Positions 8,716 to 19,803 are shown, counted from the stretch's first letter. The stretch: 64,000 nt of DNA from Escherichia coli (GCF_011881725.1 NZ_JAATUR010000017.1:21618-85617); one strand, 5' to 3'. Program-made: numbers and translations. Notes: generated by a model from the letters alone, not told the origin.

Positions 8716-9948
8716 TTACGGTTTGAAGTCCAATGGTGCGTTTTTGAACACTTCATATACAGCCTGGCTTGGTGGTTTCGGGATCTTCGCAAGTTTAGCT
8801 GCTGCCAGCGCAGCCTGGCAAAGTGCGGGATCGCCACCTTCAGGTTTGATATCCAGTAACATGCCATCTGGTGCCAGTTTTATGCGCAGCGTGCAGGTTT
8901 TTCCTGCATAGGACGATGCGTCATAGAACTTACTTTCGATAGCAGATTTAATCTGCCCTGCATAGTTATTGATATCTGCGCCTGATGCGCCATTGTTTTT
9001 AGTATTACCACTCCCAGCAGGGGAAGCATTGTTCCCTTTCGCCCCACCACCGGTTTTCGGTGCATTCTTACCAGAGCTTAGTTCACCGAAAATATCATCT
9101 GCCTCTGCGGCAGCTTTTGCTGCAGCGGCTTTTTCTGCAGCTGCTTTTGCCGCTGCCGCTTTTTTGTCTGCGGCGGCTTTTTCTGCCGCTGCTTTTTTCT
9201 CGGCGGCGGCTTTCTCTGCGGCCGCTTTCTTATCAGCTGCCGCTTTTTCTGCTGCTGCTTTCTTCTCAGCTTCTGCCTTCGCTTTTTCAGCAGCTTCTGC
9301 TGCTGCTTTCTTTCTTGCTTCAGCAGCAGCTGCTTCTGCCGCTTCCGCTTTCTTCTTCAGCACCGCAGCAGCTTTAGCGGCTTCAGCCTCGGCTTTTTTC
9401 TGCGCTTCAGCAGCGGCTTTGGCGGCTTCAGCTTCCGCTTTTTTCTTCGCGTCTGCAGCCGCTTTCTTCGCCGCGTCTTCGGCTGCTTTGGCATCAGCTT
9501 CAGCCTTCGCTTTAGCATCTGCTGCCGCTTTCGCTGCCGCCTCTTCCGCTTGCTTCTGTTTTAATTCCGCTTGTTTCGCGGCTTCTTCTGCCTGCTTTTT
9601 CTGTTCCTGCGCAGCTAACCGCTCTTTCTCAAGTTGCTTCAGGCGCTCCTGTTCGGCAGCTTGTTTCTCACGCAGCTCTTCAGCAGCCTGCTGTTCCTGT
9701 TTCTTGCGCTGTTCTTCGGAACGCCTTGCGCTTGATTCCTGGCTTTGCATGCGCTTGTACTGCTCAACTACTGCACCTGAATCAACCATGACGGCATCGA
9801 TGGATGAACCACCACCGCCACCAGCTGAAGCTTCTATATTCTCGTCGAACGAACTCCAGATCAGCGCCGCAAATAAGATGACATGCAGCACTGCTGAAAT
9901 AATTATCGCCCGCTTGAGCTTGTCGTTTTGTTCGGTTGCCTTTGACAC
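8716..9948 (-). CDS. tolA: Tol-Pal system inner-membrane protein TolA
   Basis: TolA spans the periplasm from the TolQR motor to TolB/Pal and is the translocator for colicins and filamentous phage. Translation begins at GTG (9948). A membrane anchor (about 14-34) with the SHLS-like face is followed by a Gly-rich hinge (GGGGGSS), a long Ala/Lys/Glu helical domain II (about 60-290) full of KKAAAEKAAA-type repeats, another Gly-rich linker, and domain III (about 310-410) with the disulfide pair in KTCTLRIKL and PALCQAAL. The product is 410 residues, 11 fewer than the K-12 protein as I remember it, with the difference in the domain II repeats. It lies 130 bp upstream of tolB. Confidence 0.96.
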   Translation of the reverse strand: MSKATEQNDKLKRAIIISAVLHVILFAALIWSSFDENIEASAGGGGGSSIDAVMVDSGAVVEQYKRMQSQESSARRSEEQRKKQEQQAAEELREKQAAEQERLKQLEKERLAAQEQKKQAEEAAKQAELKQKQAEEAAAKAAADAKAKAEADAKAAEDAAKKAAADAKKKAEAEAAKAAAEAQKKAEAEAAKAAAVLKKKAEAAEAAAAEARKKAAAEAAEKAKAEAEKKAAAEKAAADKKAAAEKAAAEKKAAAEKAAADKKAAAAKAAAEKAAAAKAAAEADDIFGELSSGKNAPKTGGGAKGNNASPAGSGNTKNNGASGADINNYAGQIKSAIESKFYDASSYAGKTCTLRIKLAPDGMLLDIKPEGGDPALCQAALAAAKLAKIPKPPSQAVYEVFKNAPLDFKP

Positions 9949-10012
9949 TCTCGGTTCCCAAAAACTGTTCGCCTGTTACCCGCTCTCTTTCAAGCAAGGG
10001 AAACGCAGATGT

Positions 10013-10441
10013 TTAAATAGGCTGCGTCATTAAACCAACCGATTTCACACCCGCACTATGTAACAAGTTCAGTGCTTTAATTATTTCATCGTAAGGCACA
10101 TCTTTTGCGCCACCGATCAGAAAGACCGTTTTCGGGTTGGCTTTAAAACGGCTGGATACTTCCGCCACCACTTGCTCAGGTGGTAAACGCTCCAGGCGAT
10201 CTTTCTCAACCACCACGGTGTACTGACCAATACCAGACACTTCAACAATCACAGGCGGATTATCATTACTGCTCACTGCCTGCGATTCAGTAGCGTCCGG
10301 CAGATCGACCTCCACGCTCTGGGTAATAATTGGCGCCGTTGCCATAAAGATCAGCAACAGCACCAGCAGAACGTCCAGCAACGGTACGATGTTGATTTCG
10401 GATTTGAGATCGCGACGACCTCGTCCACGCGCTCTGGCCAT
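10013..10441 (-). CDS. tolR: Tol-Pal motor subunit TolR
   Basis: TolR is an ExbD/MotB-like subunit that forms the proton-driven TolQR motor. The 142-residue protein has a short cytoplasmic N-terminus (MARARGRGRRDLKSEINIVP), one membrane helix (about 18-38) containing the essential Asp (VPLLDVLLVLLL, residue 23), and a periplasmic domain that can bind peptidoglycan. It starts three bases after the tolQ stop. Confidence 0.97.
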   Translation of the reverse strand: MARARGRGRRDLKSEINIVPLLDVLLVLLLIFMATAPIITQSVEVDLPDATESQAVSSNDNPPVIVEVSGIGQYTVVVEKDRLERLPPEQVVAEVSSRFKANPKTVFLIGGAKDVPYDEIIKALNLLHSAGVKSVGLMTQPI

Positions 10442-10444
10442 GGC

Positions 10445-11538
<1,094 letters not shown>

Positions 11539-11585
11539 TTTACATCCCGGTAATGCAACAAAAGTTAGAACTTTTAAACGTTGCT

Positions 11586-11591
11586 ACTATA
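11586..11591 (-). promoter_or_regulatory. Candidate -10 box of the ybgC-tol-pal operon
   Basis: TATAGT on the minus strand (preceded by GCGCGCG) lies about 48 bp upstream of the ybgC start. No good -35 is visible, so this is only a candidate. Confidence 0.4.
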
Positions 11592-11636
11592 CGCGCGCGA
11601 TTGAGGTTTGGGAATGAGGGCAAGTTAAGGGAGCGT

Positions 11637-11672
11637 AAAAATTTATGGACCATCAGTAGCCCATAAATTTTT
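11637..11672 (-). terminator. Hairpin terminator between ybgE and ybgC
   Basis: A perfect 12-bp inverted repeat AAAAATTTATGG/CCATAAATTTTT with a 12-base loop lies 15 bp after the ybgE stop. The A-tract at its left edge gives a U-tract for leftward transcripts, so it should end the cyd operon. It could work on both strands. Confidence 0.7.
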
Positions 11673-11687
11673 GAAGAGAATTCTGAT

Positions 11688-11981
11688 TTAAAAGAAGAAG
11701 AAAATCAGACCGACAATGAGAACAATATCGGCAAGCAATGGGCAAAAAATCCCTTGCCAGAGAACCTTCTGCGGGCGAAAGCCTACGCCATGAATCACGC
11801 CAGCACAGACGGCCCACATCAGCAATAAACCATGCCAGATTTCCAGTTCACTGGTCTTTGCGGCGAAACGTGATGGGTCCCAAAACATACATCCGGCTAA
11901 CAGCAGCGCCATCACGAAGGAAAGCGCCCGCAGGGGGCGCTTATCCATTACCGCATACAAGGTTGCGATAATCTTACTCAT
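11688..11981 (-). CDS. ybgE: YbgE, small membrane protein of the cyd operon
   Basis: The 97-residue product has about three hydrophobic segments (SFVMALLLAGCMFW, GLLLMWAVCAGVIHGVGF and a C-terminal LLADIVLIVGLIFFFF). It belongs to the cyd operon-associated YbgE family. Its start overlaps the cydX stop by one base, which suggests translational coupling to the bd-I oxidase genes. A role in oxidase assembly or regulation is plausible from location; I know of no proven function. Confidence 0.93.
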   Translation of the reverse strand: MSKIIATLYAVMDKRPLRALSFVMALLLAGCMFWDPSRFAAKTSELEIWHGLLLMWAVCAGVIHGVGFRPQKVLWQGIFCPLLADIVLIVGLIFFFF

Positions 11982-12094
11982 CAGCTGTCTTCTTGACCGG
12001 CTTTGCCTGATTCGACGTGCTCAAGCGCCAGCGCGGTGATTACCCCAAACGAACAGGCAAGAAGCGTTCCCAGAATCCATGCGAAATACCACAT
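11981..12094 (-). CDS. cydX: CydX, small subunit of cytochrome bd-I oxidase
   Basis: This 37-residue ORF begins MWYFAWILGTLLACSFGV and ends ESGKAGQEDS. It is a single-helix protein needed for stability and full activity of the CydAB oxidase. It starts 14 bp after the cydB stop, has an AAGGAG ribosome binding site, and overlaps ybgE by one base. Confidence 0.97.
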   Translation of the reverse strand: MWYFAWILGTLLACSFGVITALALEHVESGKAGQEDS

Positions 12095-12108
12095 TTTTAG
12101 CTCCTTAC

Positions 12109-13248
12109 TTAGTACAGAGAGTGGGTGTTACGTTCAATGTCTTCTTTGGTGATACGTCCGAACATTTTCCAGTAACACCAGGCGGTGTAGAGCAGAATGA
12201 TCGGTACCAGAACCACCGCAACCCAGGTCATGACGTTAAGCGTCAGCTGGCTGGAAGTTGCATCCCACATTGTCAGACTTGCGTTCATCATGGTGCTGGA
12301 CGGCATCACAAACGGGAACATTGCAATACCGGCAGTCAGGATGATGCAGGCCAGCGTCAGGGAGGAGAACACAAACGCCCACGCGGCTTTATCCATACGA
12401 GCTGTCAGGATGGTCAGCAGCGGCAGAACCACACCCAGTGCCGGAATTGCCCACAGAATCGGCGTGTTGTTGAAGTTCACCAGCCATGCGCCAGCTTCAC
12501 GAACCACTTCTTTATTCAGCGGGTTAGAGGCTGCGTAATGGTCCATTGTCGATTTCACGACATAACCGTCGATACCGTACATCACCCATACGCCAGCCAG
12601 TGCGAAGCAGACCAGTGTCACCAGCGCCGCCACCTGAGCAGTTGCACGAGTACGCAGGTGCAGTTCACCCACGGTACGCATCTGCAGATAGGTCGCGCCC
12701 TGAGTAATGATCATCCCAACGCTTACCACGCCTGCCAGCAGGCCAAACGGGTTAAGCAGCTGGAAGAAGTTACCGGTGTAGTACAGACGCAGATATTCAT
12801 CAACGTTGAACGGTACACCCTGCAACAGGTTGCCAAACGCCACACCAATCACCAGCGGCGGAACAAAGCTACCAATGAAGATGCCCCAGTCCCACATGTT
12901 GCGCCAGCGTGTTTCTTCAATCTTGGAGCGGTAGTCAAAACCGACCGGACGGAAGAACAAAGATGCCAACACGAGGATCATCGCAACATAGAAGCCGGAG
13001 AACGCAGCGGCATAGACCATCGGCCAGGCAGCAAACAGTGCGCCGCCCGCGGTGATAAGCCATACCTGGTTACCGTCCCAGTGTGGTGCGATGGAGTTAA
13101 TCATAATTCGACGCTCGGTGTCGTTACGACCGAGGAAACGGGTGAGCATGCCCACCCCCATGTCGAAACCGTCAGTGACTGCAAAACCAATCAGCAAAAC
13201 GCCAACCAGCAGCCACCAGATAAAACGCAATACTTCATAATCGATCAT
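12109..13248 (-). CDS. cydB: Cytochrome bd-I ubiquinol oxidase subunit II
   Basis: CydB pairs with CydA to form the high-affinity quinol oxidase used at low oxygen. The 379-residue protein has about nine membrane helices and the family N-terminus MIDYEVLRFIWWLLVGVLLIGFAVTDGFDMGVG, where Asp residues contribute to proton delivery and haem placement. It lies 15 bp after cydA. The protein appears intact and full length. Confidence 0.97.
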   Translation of the reverse strand: MIDYEVLRFIWWLLVGVLLIGFAVTDGFDMGVGMLTRFLGRNDTERRIMINSIAPHWDGNQVWLITAGGALFAAWPMVYAAAFSGFYVAMILVLASLFFRPVGFDYRSKIEETRWRNMWDWGIFIGSFVPPLVIGVAFGNLLQGVPFNVDEYLRLYYTGNFFQLLNPFGLLAGVVSVGMIITQGATYLQMRTVGELHLRTRATAQVAALVTLVCFALAGVWVMYGIDGYVVKSTMDHYAASNPLNKEVVREAGAWLVNFNNTPILWAIPALGVVLPLLTILTARMDKAAWAFVFSSLTLACIILTAGIAMFPFVMPSSTMMNASLTMWDATSSQLTLNVMTWVAVVLVPIILLYTAWCYWKMFGRITKEDIERNTHSLY

Positions 13249-13263
13249 TTGACGACTCCTGTC

Positions 13264-14832
13264 TTAGCGTGCCGGCTGAGTAGTCGTGGAAGACTGCTCA
13301 AAGTGATAGCGACCGGTTTTCAGGCTGCTTGGGCCGAGGCGTGCAAACTTGAACATTAAGAACAATTCTGCCACCAGGAACAGGGTATACAGGCCGCAAA
13401 TCAGTACCATCGAGAAGATGAGATCGCCTGCGGTCAGTGACGAGTTCGCTACTGCGGTTGGCAGAACTTCACCGATAGCCCACGGTTGGCGACCATATTC
13501 GGCAACGAACCAGCCCGCTTCGACAGCGATCCACGGCAGCGGAATACCGTACAGCGCGGCGCGCAGCAGCCATTTTTTCTCGCCAATGCGGTTGCGGATG
13601 ACGCTCCAGAAGGAGAGCGCGATGATTGCCAACAGCAGGAAGCCACACGCCACCATGATACGGAACGCGAAGTACAGCGGCGCTACACGTGGAATGGAGT
13701 CTTTGGTTGCCTGTTGAATCTGTGCTTCAGTCGCATCTGCCACGTTCGGCGTATAGCGTTTCAGCAACAGACCGTAACCGAGGTCTTTCTTCATGCTATT
13801 GAACTGGTCACGAACTGCCTGGTCAGTTGAACCCGAACGCAGTTGCTCAAGCAGAGAGTACGCTTTCATCCCGTTACGGATGCGTTCTTCGTGCTGCACC
13901 ATCAGCTCTTTCAGGCCGATAACCGGAGTATCCACGGAACGCGTTGCGATAATACCCAGTGCATAAGGAATTTGGATCGCAAATTTGTTCGTTTCCTCTT
14001 CCTGGTCAGGGATACCAAACAGGGTAAAGGCAGCAGGTGCAGGTTGAGTTTCCCACTCGGCTTCAATTGCAGCCAGTTTGGTTTTCTGCACGTCGCCCAT
14101 TTCGTAACCGGATTCATCACCCAGAACAATAACAGACAGAACGGCAGCCATACCGAAGCTGGCAGCGATAGCAAAGGAGCGTTTTGCGAAGGCGAAGTCA
14201 CGGCCTTTCAGCATATACCATGCGCTGATACCGAGGATGAACATCGCACCGGTCACATAACCAGACGCTACAGTGTGAACGAATTTCACCTGGGCTACCG
14301 GGTTAAGCACCAGCTCGGAGAAGCTCACCATCTCCATACGCATGGTTTCGAAATTGAAATCGGACGCGATTGGGTTTTGCATCCAGCCGTTCGCAACCAG
14401 AATCCACAGCGCGGACAGGTTTGAACCGAGCGCCACCAGCCAGGTGACACACATATGCTGAACTTTACCCAGACGATCCCAACCGAAGAAGAACAGACCT
14501 ACAAAGGTGGATTCGAGGAAGAAGGCCATCAGACCTTCGATTGCCAGCGGCGCACCGAAAATATCCCCAACATAGTGGGAGTAGTAAGACCAGTTAGTCC
14601 CGAACTGGAACTCCATGGTCAGACCGGTTGCCACGCCCAGAGCGAAGTTGATACCAAACAACTTGCCCCAGAATTTGGTCATATCTTTATAAATCTGTTT
14701 GCCGGAAAGGACGTAGACCGTTTCCATAATGGCCAGCAGGAACGCCATACCGAGCGTCAGTGGCACAAAAAGGAAGTGGTACATCGCGGTCAAGGCAAAC
14801 TGTAAGCGCGACAGTTCGACTATATCTAACAT
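13264..14832 (-). CDS. cydA: Cytochrome bd-I ubiquinol oxidase subunit I
   Basis: CydA carries haems b558, b595 and d and the quinol-oxidising Q-loop. Two adjacent ATGs occur; the second (14832) is better spaced from AAGGAG and gives the usual 522 residues. His19 (TAMYH), an axial haem ligand, is present, and the Q-loop falls around residues 240-380 ([25 protein letters not shown] onward). Upstream lie an FNR box and two ArcA-like sites, fitting induction at low oxygen. The gene is first in cydABX-ybgE. Confidence 0.97.
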
Positions 14833-15168
14833 CATGACTCCTTGCTCATCGCATGAAGACTCCGAGAGTGAACCCCGTTAGAAAGGGTCACACGCATGCC
14901 CCAATACAAAATTATTTGCTCGCCCCTATCGTTGCCATTTCATCAAAAGAGGAAAAGACAATGATAAAAAGTTACAAATATGTTAATGAATAAACCAAAT
15001 TGATCTCGCAATTATATTACGCCGCAAAATCCTTACAATAAACAGGTTTTTATTGAACAAATTTGCATTTTTCGACAGTGATCAATTTATAGCGAAATTG
15101 TCACGATCTCACCAATTTGATCTACGACAATTTATCGCGTTTTGCTGATTTTTTTCAAGATTTAAAAA

Positions 15169-15252
15169 TTGATTTATATCAAAATCAATCACATATGTTA
15201 ATTACGTGTAAATATCAGCCTATTGGTGATTTTATTGTTAATTTATTGTGAA
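15169..15252 (-). promoter_or_regulatory. FNR and ArcA sites of the cydABX promoter region
   Basis: A perfect FNR box TTGAT-TTAT-ATCAA lies at 15169-15182, about 340 bp upstream of cydA. Next to it are two ArcA-like direct-repeat sites, TGTTAATTACGTGTAAA (15196-15212) and TGTTAATTTATTGTGAA (15236-15252). The distance agrees with the long cydA leader and the FNR/ArcA control described for E. coli. I did not fix the -10 box. Confidence 0.75.
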
Positions 15253-15518
15253 GCTGAAGTGCAGGATACTTATCAATAGGGAAAAATATAGATAAAAACA
15301 CAGTATTTTATTTAACAAAAGCACCTTGCCAACTTTTTATAATACTAATTGATTAGACTAGCCAATTTGTTGCCATTTTACATAACATATTTTTATCATA
15401 GCTAATTATTTGTTGTCTTTTTGAGCATAACATCAGGTCTTGTTACGTTATTGTTTCTCAGGGGATAATAACGAGTAGAAACAGATGAGCTGAGAATAGT
15501 TAAAAGGAGGAAAGTTAT

Positions 15519-15590
15519 TTGTCGTTGAACATGGAGTTTTTCGCCAATCATCTGAAGAAAAAAAGTTATGCTTGCATATTATTTGCCTAA
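15519..15590 (+). CDS. Candidate 23-residue small ORF
   Basis: TTG at 15519 follows an excellent ribosome binding site (AAAAGGAGG, 8-base spacing) and opens 23 codons ending at TAA 15590; an in-frame ATG lies at 15531. The product would read MSLNMEFFANHLKKKSYACI and three more residues. It is unlike anything I know. It runs opposite to cydA. The strong Shine-Dalgarno in otherwise empty AT-rich DNA is the only support, so it may be chance or a relic. Confidence 0.25.
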   Translation: MSLNMEFFANHLKKKSYACILFA

Positions 15591-16287
15591 AACTGCTTAC
15601 GCATAGCGCCTTTCAAAATTACGATGAGATTCCTCATATGAATTTTTATAATATCAATTTGCTATCAATAACTTTCCTGATTGACCTCCCACTGATGACT
15701 AAAAAACAAATAACAATGTGAATAAGCTAGCTACAATATCGACGGCAATATCCGTGTGTTAAGATGATTTCAGCAATAATTATCCACATTATTGTTTCCC
15801 TTAAAGAGTTAACAATCCATTTAATTAGTTTCTCTCTATCGACTGACGAGAACTAAGGAAATTAAAAGACAGTCCATTTTAACGATAAAGTGAAATCTTT
15901 AAGCAAATTTATCCGTAATAACGGTATGATTTTACACTCAAACACAATAATCAGCGCGATAAGAAAAAACCAAACAAATCAATAGATAACTCCATCGAGA
16001 GTCAAGAGGGTATTTATCATATGCAAGAATCATAATAATAAAATTACATTGAATATGTTATTGATGTTTTATTATTGCTCGCAACTCCATAGAATAAGCA
16101 CGTTTTATTTTTAGTAAATCTCTTAACAGCACCCCCACTATTATCCCTTATTGAGACATGCAACATTTCCACTTATACAAATCTCTATAGCCACATACCC
16201 TACGCGGTTTTTCTTACCCTTTTGCTGGCTGCTGACCGGAAAGACAAAATTACCCTCGCAATACAAGGGGGGTTAACGTTTAAGGCA

Positions 16288-16313
16288 CAAAAAAGGCCAT
16301 CATACGATGGCCA
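16288..16313 (-). terminator. Terminator of sdh-suc operon / SdhX
   Basis: GGCCATC/GATGGCC with a 4-base loop region (16295-16312), followed on the minus strand by T6, lies about 75 bp after the sucD stop. Confidence 0.9.
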
Positions 16314-16387
16314 ACCATGTCGAAACCGACAGCCCTTCGCCATTCCTGTAGAGGGAAGCGGCGAGGGCTATTTCTTATTACAGATAT
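16288..16387 (-). ncRNA. sdhX: SdhX (RybD) sRNA from the sdh-suc 3' UTR
   Basis: The 3' UTR of sucD in E. coli is processed to the Hfq-binding sRNA SdhX, which ties TCA-cycle expression to acetate metabolism by repressing ackA. Here the segment from the sucD stop to the terminator is present and ends in a Hfq-type hairpin plus U-run; it also holds an inner hairpin (AGCCCTCGCC with GGCGAAGGGCT). The exact 5' end is inferred, not visible. Confidence 0.75.
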
Positions 16388-17257
16388 TTATTTCAGAACA
16401 GTTTTCAGTGCTTCACCGATATCCGCCAGGCTGCGAACGGTTTTCACGCCTGCGGCTTCGAGAGCAGCGAATTTCTCATCCGCAGTCCCTTTACCACCAG
16501 CAATGATGGCGCCTGCGTGGCCCATACGTTTACCTTTCGGCGCGGTCACACCGGCGATGTAACCCACTACAGGCTTGGTGACGTGCTCTTTGATGTACGC
16601 CGCGGCTTCTTCTTCAGCGCTACCGCCGATCTCACCGATCATCACGATCGCTTCGGTCTGCGGATCTTTTTCGAACATTTCGAGGATGTCGATAAAGTTA
16701 GAGCCAGGGATCGGATCGCCGCCGATACCGACACAAGTCGACTGACCGAAACCGTAATCCGTGGTCTGTTTAACCGCTTCATAGGTCAGTGTACCGGAAC
16801 GGGAAACGATACCCACCTTACCCGGCTTGTGAATGTGACCCGGCTGGATACCAATTTTGCATTCACCCGGGGTGATAACGCCCGGGCAGTTCGGGCCGAT
16901 CATACGAACGCCTGCTTCATCCAGTTTCACTTTCACGGTCAGCATATCCAGCGTCGGGATGCCTTCAGTGATGGTGATAATCAGTTTGATGCCTGCGTCG
17001 ATGGCTTCCAGAATGGAGTCTTTACAGAACGGCGCTGGTACGTAGATAACAGAAGCGGTAGCGCCAGTGGCGGCTACAGCTTCACGCACGGTATTGAACA
17101 CCGGCAGGCCGAGGTGGGTGGTGCCGCCTTTGCCTGGGGTTACGCCGCCAACCATTTTGGTGCCGTATGCAATGGCCTGTTCAGAGTGGAAAGTCCCCTG
17201 GCTACCAGTAAAGCCCTGGCAGATAACCTTGGTGTTTTTATCAATTAAAATGGACAT
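16388..17257 (-). CDS. sucD: Succinyl-CoA synthetase alpha subunit
   Basis: SucD with SucC converts succinyl-CoA to succinate with formation of ATP. The 289-residue protein has an N-terminal CoA-binding Rossmann domain ([18 protein letters not shown]) and the phospho-histidine loop [10 protein letters not shown], with the catalytic His at residue 247 (246 without Met). Its ATG overlaps the sucC stop by one base, so the two subunits are translationally coupled. It is last in sdhCDAB-sucABCD, followed by SdhX. Confidence 0.98.
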
Positions 17258-18423
17258 TATTTCCCCTCCACTGCGGCAACAACCTGCTGAGCTGCATCCG
17301 TCAGACCTTTTGCTGCAATAATATTCAGGCCACTGTCAGCCAGTTTCTTCGCGCCGAGTTCGGCGTTGTTACCTTCAAGACGTACTACGACCGGTACGTT
17401 AACACCCACTTCCGCTACCGCGCCGATGATACCGTCAGCGATCAGGTCGCAACGAACGATACCGCCGAAGATGTTAACCAGAACGGCTTTCACTTTGTCG
17501 TCAGAGAGGATGATTTTGAACGCTTCAGTTACGCGCTCTTTGGTTGCGCCACCGCCAACGTCGAGGAAGTTAGCCGGTTCGCCGCCGTGCAGTTTAACGA
17601 TGTCCATCGTACCCATCGCCAGACCTGCGCCGTTAACCATACAACCGATGTTACCGTCCAGCGCAACGTAGTTCAGTTCCCACTGTGCAGCCTGTGCTTC
17701 ACGCGGATCTTCTTGCGACTGGTCACGCATTTCACGCAGATCAGGCTGGCGGAACAGTGCGTTGCCATCAGCGCCCAGTTTGCCGTCGAGGCAGATCAGA
17801 TCCCCCTGTTTGGTGATGACCAGCGGGTTGATTTCGATCAGTGCCAGATCGCGTTCCAGGAAGATAGTCGCCAGGCCCATGAAAATTTTGGTGAACTGTT
17901 GAACCAGTTTACCTTCCAGACCCAGTTTGAACGCCAGCTCGCGTCCCTGATACGGCATTGGGCCAGTCAGCGGATCAAGCGCAACTTTGTGGATCAGGTG
18001 CGGAGTTTCTTCCGCCACTTTTTCGATTTCCACGCCGCCTTCGGTGGAGGCCATAAAGACCACGCGGCGGGAGCTACGGTCGACAACTGCACCAAGATAC
18101 AGCTCTTTAGCGATATCTGTCGCCGCTTCAACCAGAATCTGGTTAACCGGTTGACCATTAGCATCTGTTTGATACGTTACCAGACGCTTGCCCAGCCAGT
18201 TTTCTGCAAAAGCACGGATGTCCTCTTTGCTGTTTACAACTTTCACACCGCCCGCTTTACCACGGCCACCAGCGTGAACCTGACATTTTACTACCCACGG
18301 ACCGGCACCGATTTTTGAAGCGGCTTCTTCTGCTTCGCGCGGAGTAGTACAGGCATAACCCACCGGTGCTGGTAAGCCATAGCGGGCAAAAAGTTGTTTT
18401 GCCTGATATTCATGTAAGTTCAT
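17257..18423 (-). CDS. sucC: Succinyl-CoA synthetase beta subunit
   Basis: The 388-residue ADP/GDP-forming beta subunit has an N-terminal ATP-grasp fold ([34 protein letters not shown]) and a C-terminal CoA-ligase domain that grips the active-site His loop of SucD ([17 protein letters not shown]). A REP-type element separates it from sucB; sucD overlaps its stop by one base. Confidence 0.98.
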
Positions 18424-18462
18424 GTGTTCTGTCCATCCTTCAGTAATCGTTATCTTTGAACC

Positions 18463-18549
18463 TGTAGGCCGGATAAGGCATTTACGCCGCCATCCGGCAA
18501 TGATGCACCGCCTGATGGCGACGCCTTTCGGCGTCTTATCAGGCCTACA
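18463..18549. repeat. REP/BIME element between sucB and sucC
   Basis: An 87-bp palindromic unit bounded by TGTAGGCC and GGCCTACA holds two REP arms (GCCGGATAAGGC... and ...GGCGTCTTATCAGGCC) in opposite orientation. Such elements bind IHF, gyrase or Pol I and often stabilise upstream mRNA, here sucB message. Confidence 0.9.
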
Positions 18550-18571
18550 GTGCAGGTGATTCTCTTATTTA

Positions 18572-19789
18572 CTACACGTCCAGCAGCAGACGAGTCGGAT
18601 CTTCCAGCAACTCTTTGATCGTTACCAGGAAGCCCACGGATTCGCGACCATCGATCAGACGGTGATCGTAGGACAGCGCCAGGTACATCATCGGCAGGAT
18701 CTCAACCTGACCATTCACGGCCATCGGACGATCTTTGATAGCGTGCATACCCAGAATTGCGCTCTGCGGCGGGTTGATGATCGGCGTAGACATCAGAGAA
18801 CCGAACACACCACCGTTGGTGATGGTGAAGTTACCACCGGTCAGATCTTCAACCGTCAGCTTGCCGTCACGGCCTTTAACTGCCAGCTCTTTGATTTTCT
18901 TCTCAATGTCTGCCATGCCGAGGGTATCGACATCGCGCAGAACCGGCGTAACCAGACCACGTGGCGTAGAAACCGCCATGCTGACGTCGAAATAGTTGTG
19001 GTAAACCACATCATCGCCGTCGATTGACGCGTTCACTTCCGGGTAACGTTTCAGGGCTTCAACCACCGCTTTCACGTAGAAGGACATAAAGCCCAGACGG
19101 ATGCCGTGACGTTTTTCAAACACTTCACCGTACTGCTTACGCAGATCCATAATCGGCTTCATGTTGACTTCGTTGAACGTGGTCAGCATGGCGGTGGAGT
19201 TTTTCGCTTCCAGCAGACGCTCTGCCACACGCTTACGCAGGCGAGTCATCGGAACACGTTTTTCGCTACGTGCAGCCAGTGCCGGTTGCGCCGCCGGAGC
19301 AGCAGTTGCCGGTGCAGATTCTTTCGCCGGGGCTTTCGCCAGATGTTTTTCCACATCTTCACGCGTCAGACGACCACCCACACCGGTACCTTTAATGGCG
19401 CTGGCGTCGAGGTTGTGTTCAGCCAGCAGGCGACGGATCGCCGGGCTTAACGCATCGTTGTTTTGCTCTTCCAGAGACGCCTGTTGGCGTTGTGCCGGAG
19501 TCGACTCTTTTGCTTCGGCTTTGGCGCTGGTTTCTTTACCCGCGCTGTTGCCTTCACGCAGGCGACCGAGGATCTGGCGAGACGTTACGGTTGTACCTTC
19601 ATCTTCCAGAACCGCATCCAGAATGCCGTCTGCTGATGCCGGTACTTCCAGTACCACTTTGTCAGTTTCGATTTCTACCAGCACTTCATCACGTACGACT
19701 GCGTCGCCGGGTTTTTTATGCCAGGTTGCGACGGTGGCATCGGCTACGGATTCAGGCAGGTCAGGGACCAGAATATCTACGCTACTCAT
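18572..19789 (-). CDS. sucB: 2-Oxoglutarate dehydrogenase E2 (dihydrolipoyl succinyltransferase)
   Basis: SucB forms the 24-meric core that transfers the succinyl group from E1 to CoA. The 405-residue protein has one lipoyl domain (about 1-80, lysine in [11 protein letters not shown]), an Ala/Lys-rich linker, an E1/E3-binding domain (about 110-150, [14 protein letters not shown]), a second linker, and the catalytic domain (about 175-405) with the active-site motif SYDHRLIDG near the C-terminus. It lies 14 bp after sucA. E3 (lpd) is encoded elsewhere. Confidence 0.98.
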   Translation of the reverse strand: MSSVDILVPDLPESVADATVATWHKKPGDAVVRDEVLVEIETDKVVLEVPASADGILDAVLEDEGTTVTSRQILGRLREGNSAGKETSAKAEAKESTPAQRQQASLEEQNNDALSPAIRRLLAEHNLDASAIKGTGVGGRLTREDVEKHLAKAPAKESAPATAAPAAQPALAARSEKRVPMTRLRKRVAERLLEAKNSTAMLTTFNEVNMKPIMDLRKQYGEVFEKRHGIRLGFMSFYVKAVVEALKRYPEVNASIDGDDVVYHNYFDVSMAVSTPRGLVTPVLRDVDTLGMADIEKKIKELAVKGRDGKLTVEDLTGGNFTITNGGVFGSLMSTPIINPPQSAILGMHAIKDRPMAVNGQVEILPMMYLALSYDHRLIDGRESVGFLVTIKELLEDPTRLLLDV

Positions 19790-19803
19790 TGTGTATCCTT
19801 TAT

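Larger units (their letters stand above)
14833..16282. other. AT-rich intergenic region between cydA and sucD
   Basis: About 1.45 kb holds no long ORF. The cydA-proximal 400 bp is the oxidase promoter region. The rest (about 15260-16280) is strongly AT-rich with many short A/T runs and stops in all frames. K-12 carries mngR-mngA-mngB (2-O-mannosyl-glycerate uptake and use) between these genes; I see no recognisable remnant of them here. One short ORF with a very good ribosome binding site (15519-15590) is listed separately. Confidence 0.8.

Noticed and set aside
8969..10033. Ala/Ser/Phe-rich 354-codon frame antisense to tolA
   Set aside because: It mirrors the TolA repeats; low-complexity composition explains the absence of stops.
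12079..13359. A 426-codon frame antisense to cydB
   Set aside because: It lies wholly over cydB and its junctions, has no ribosome binding site and no recognisable domain.
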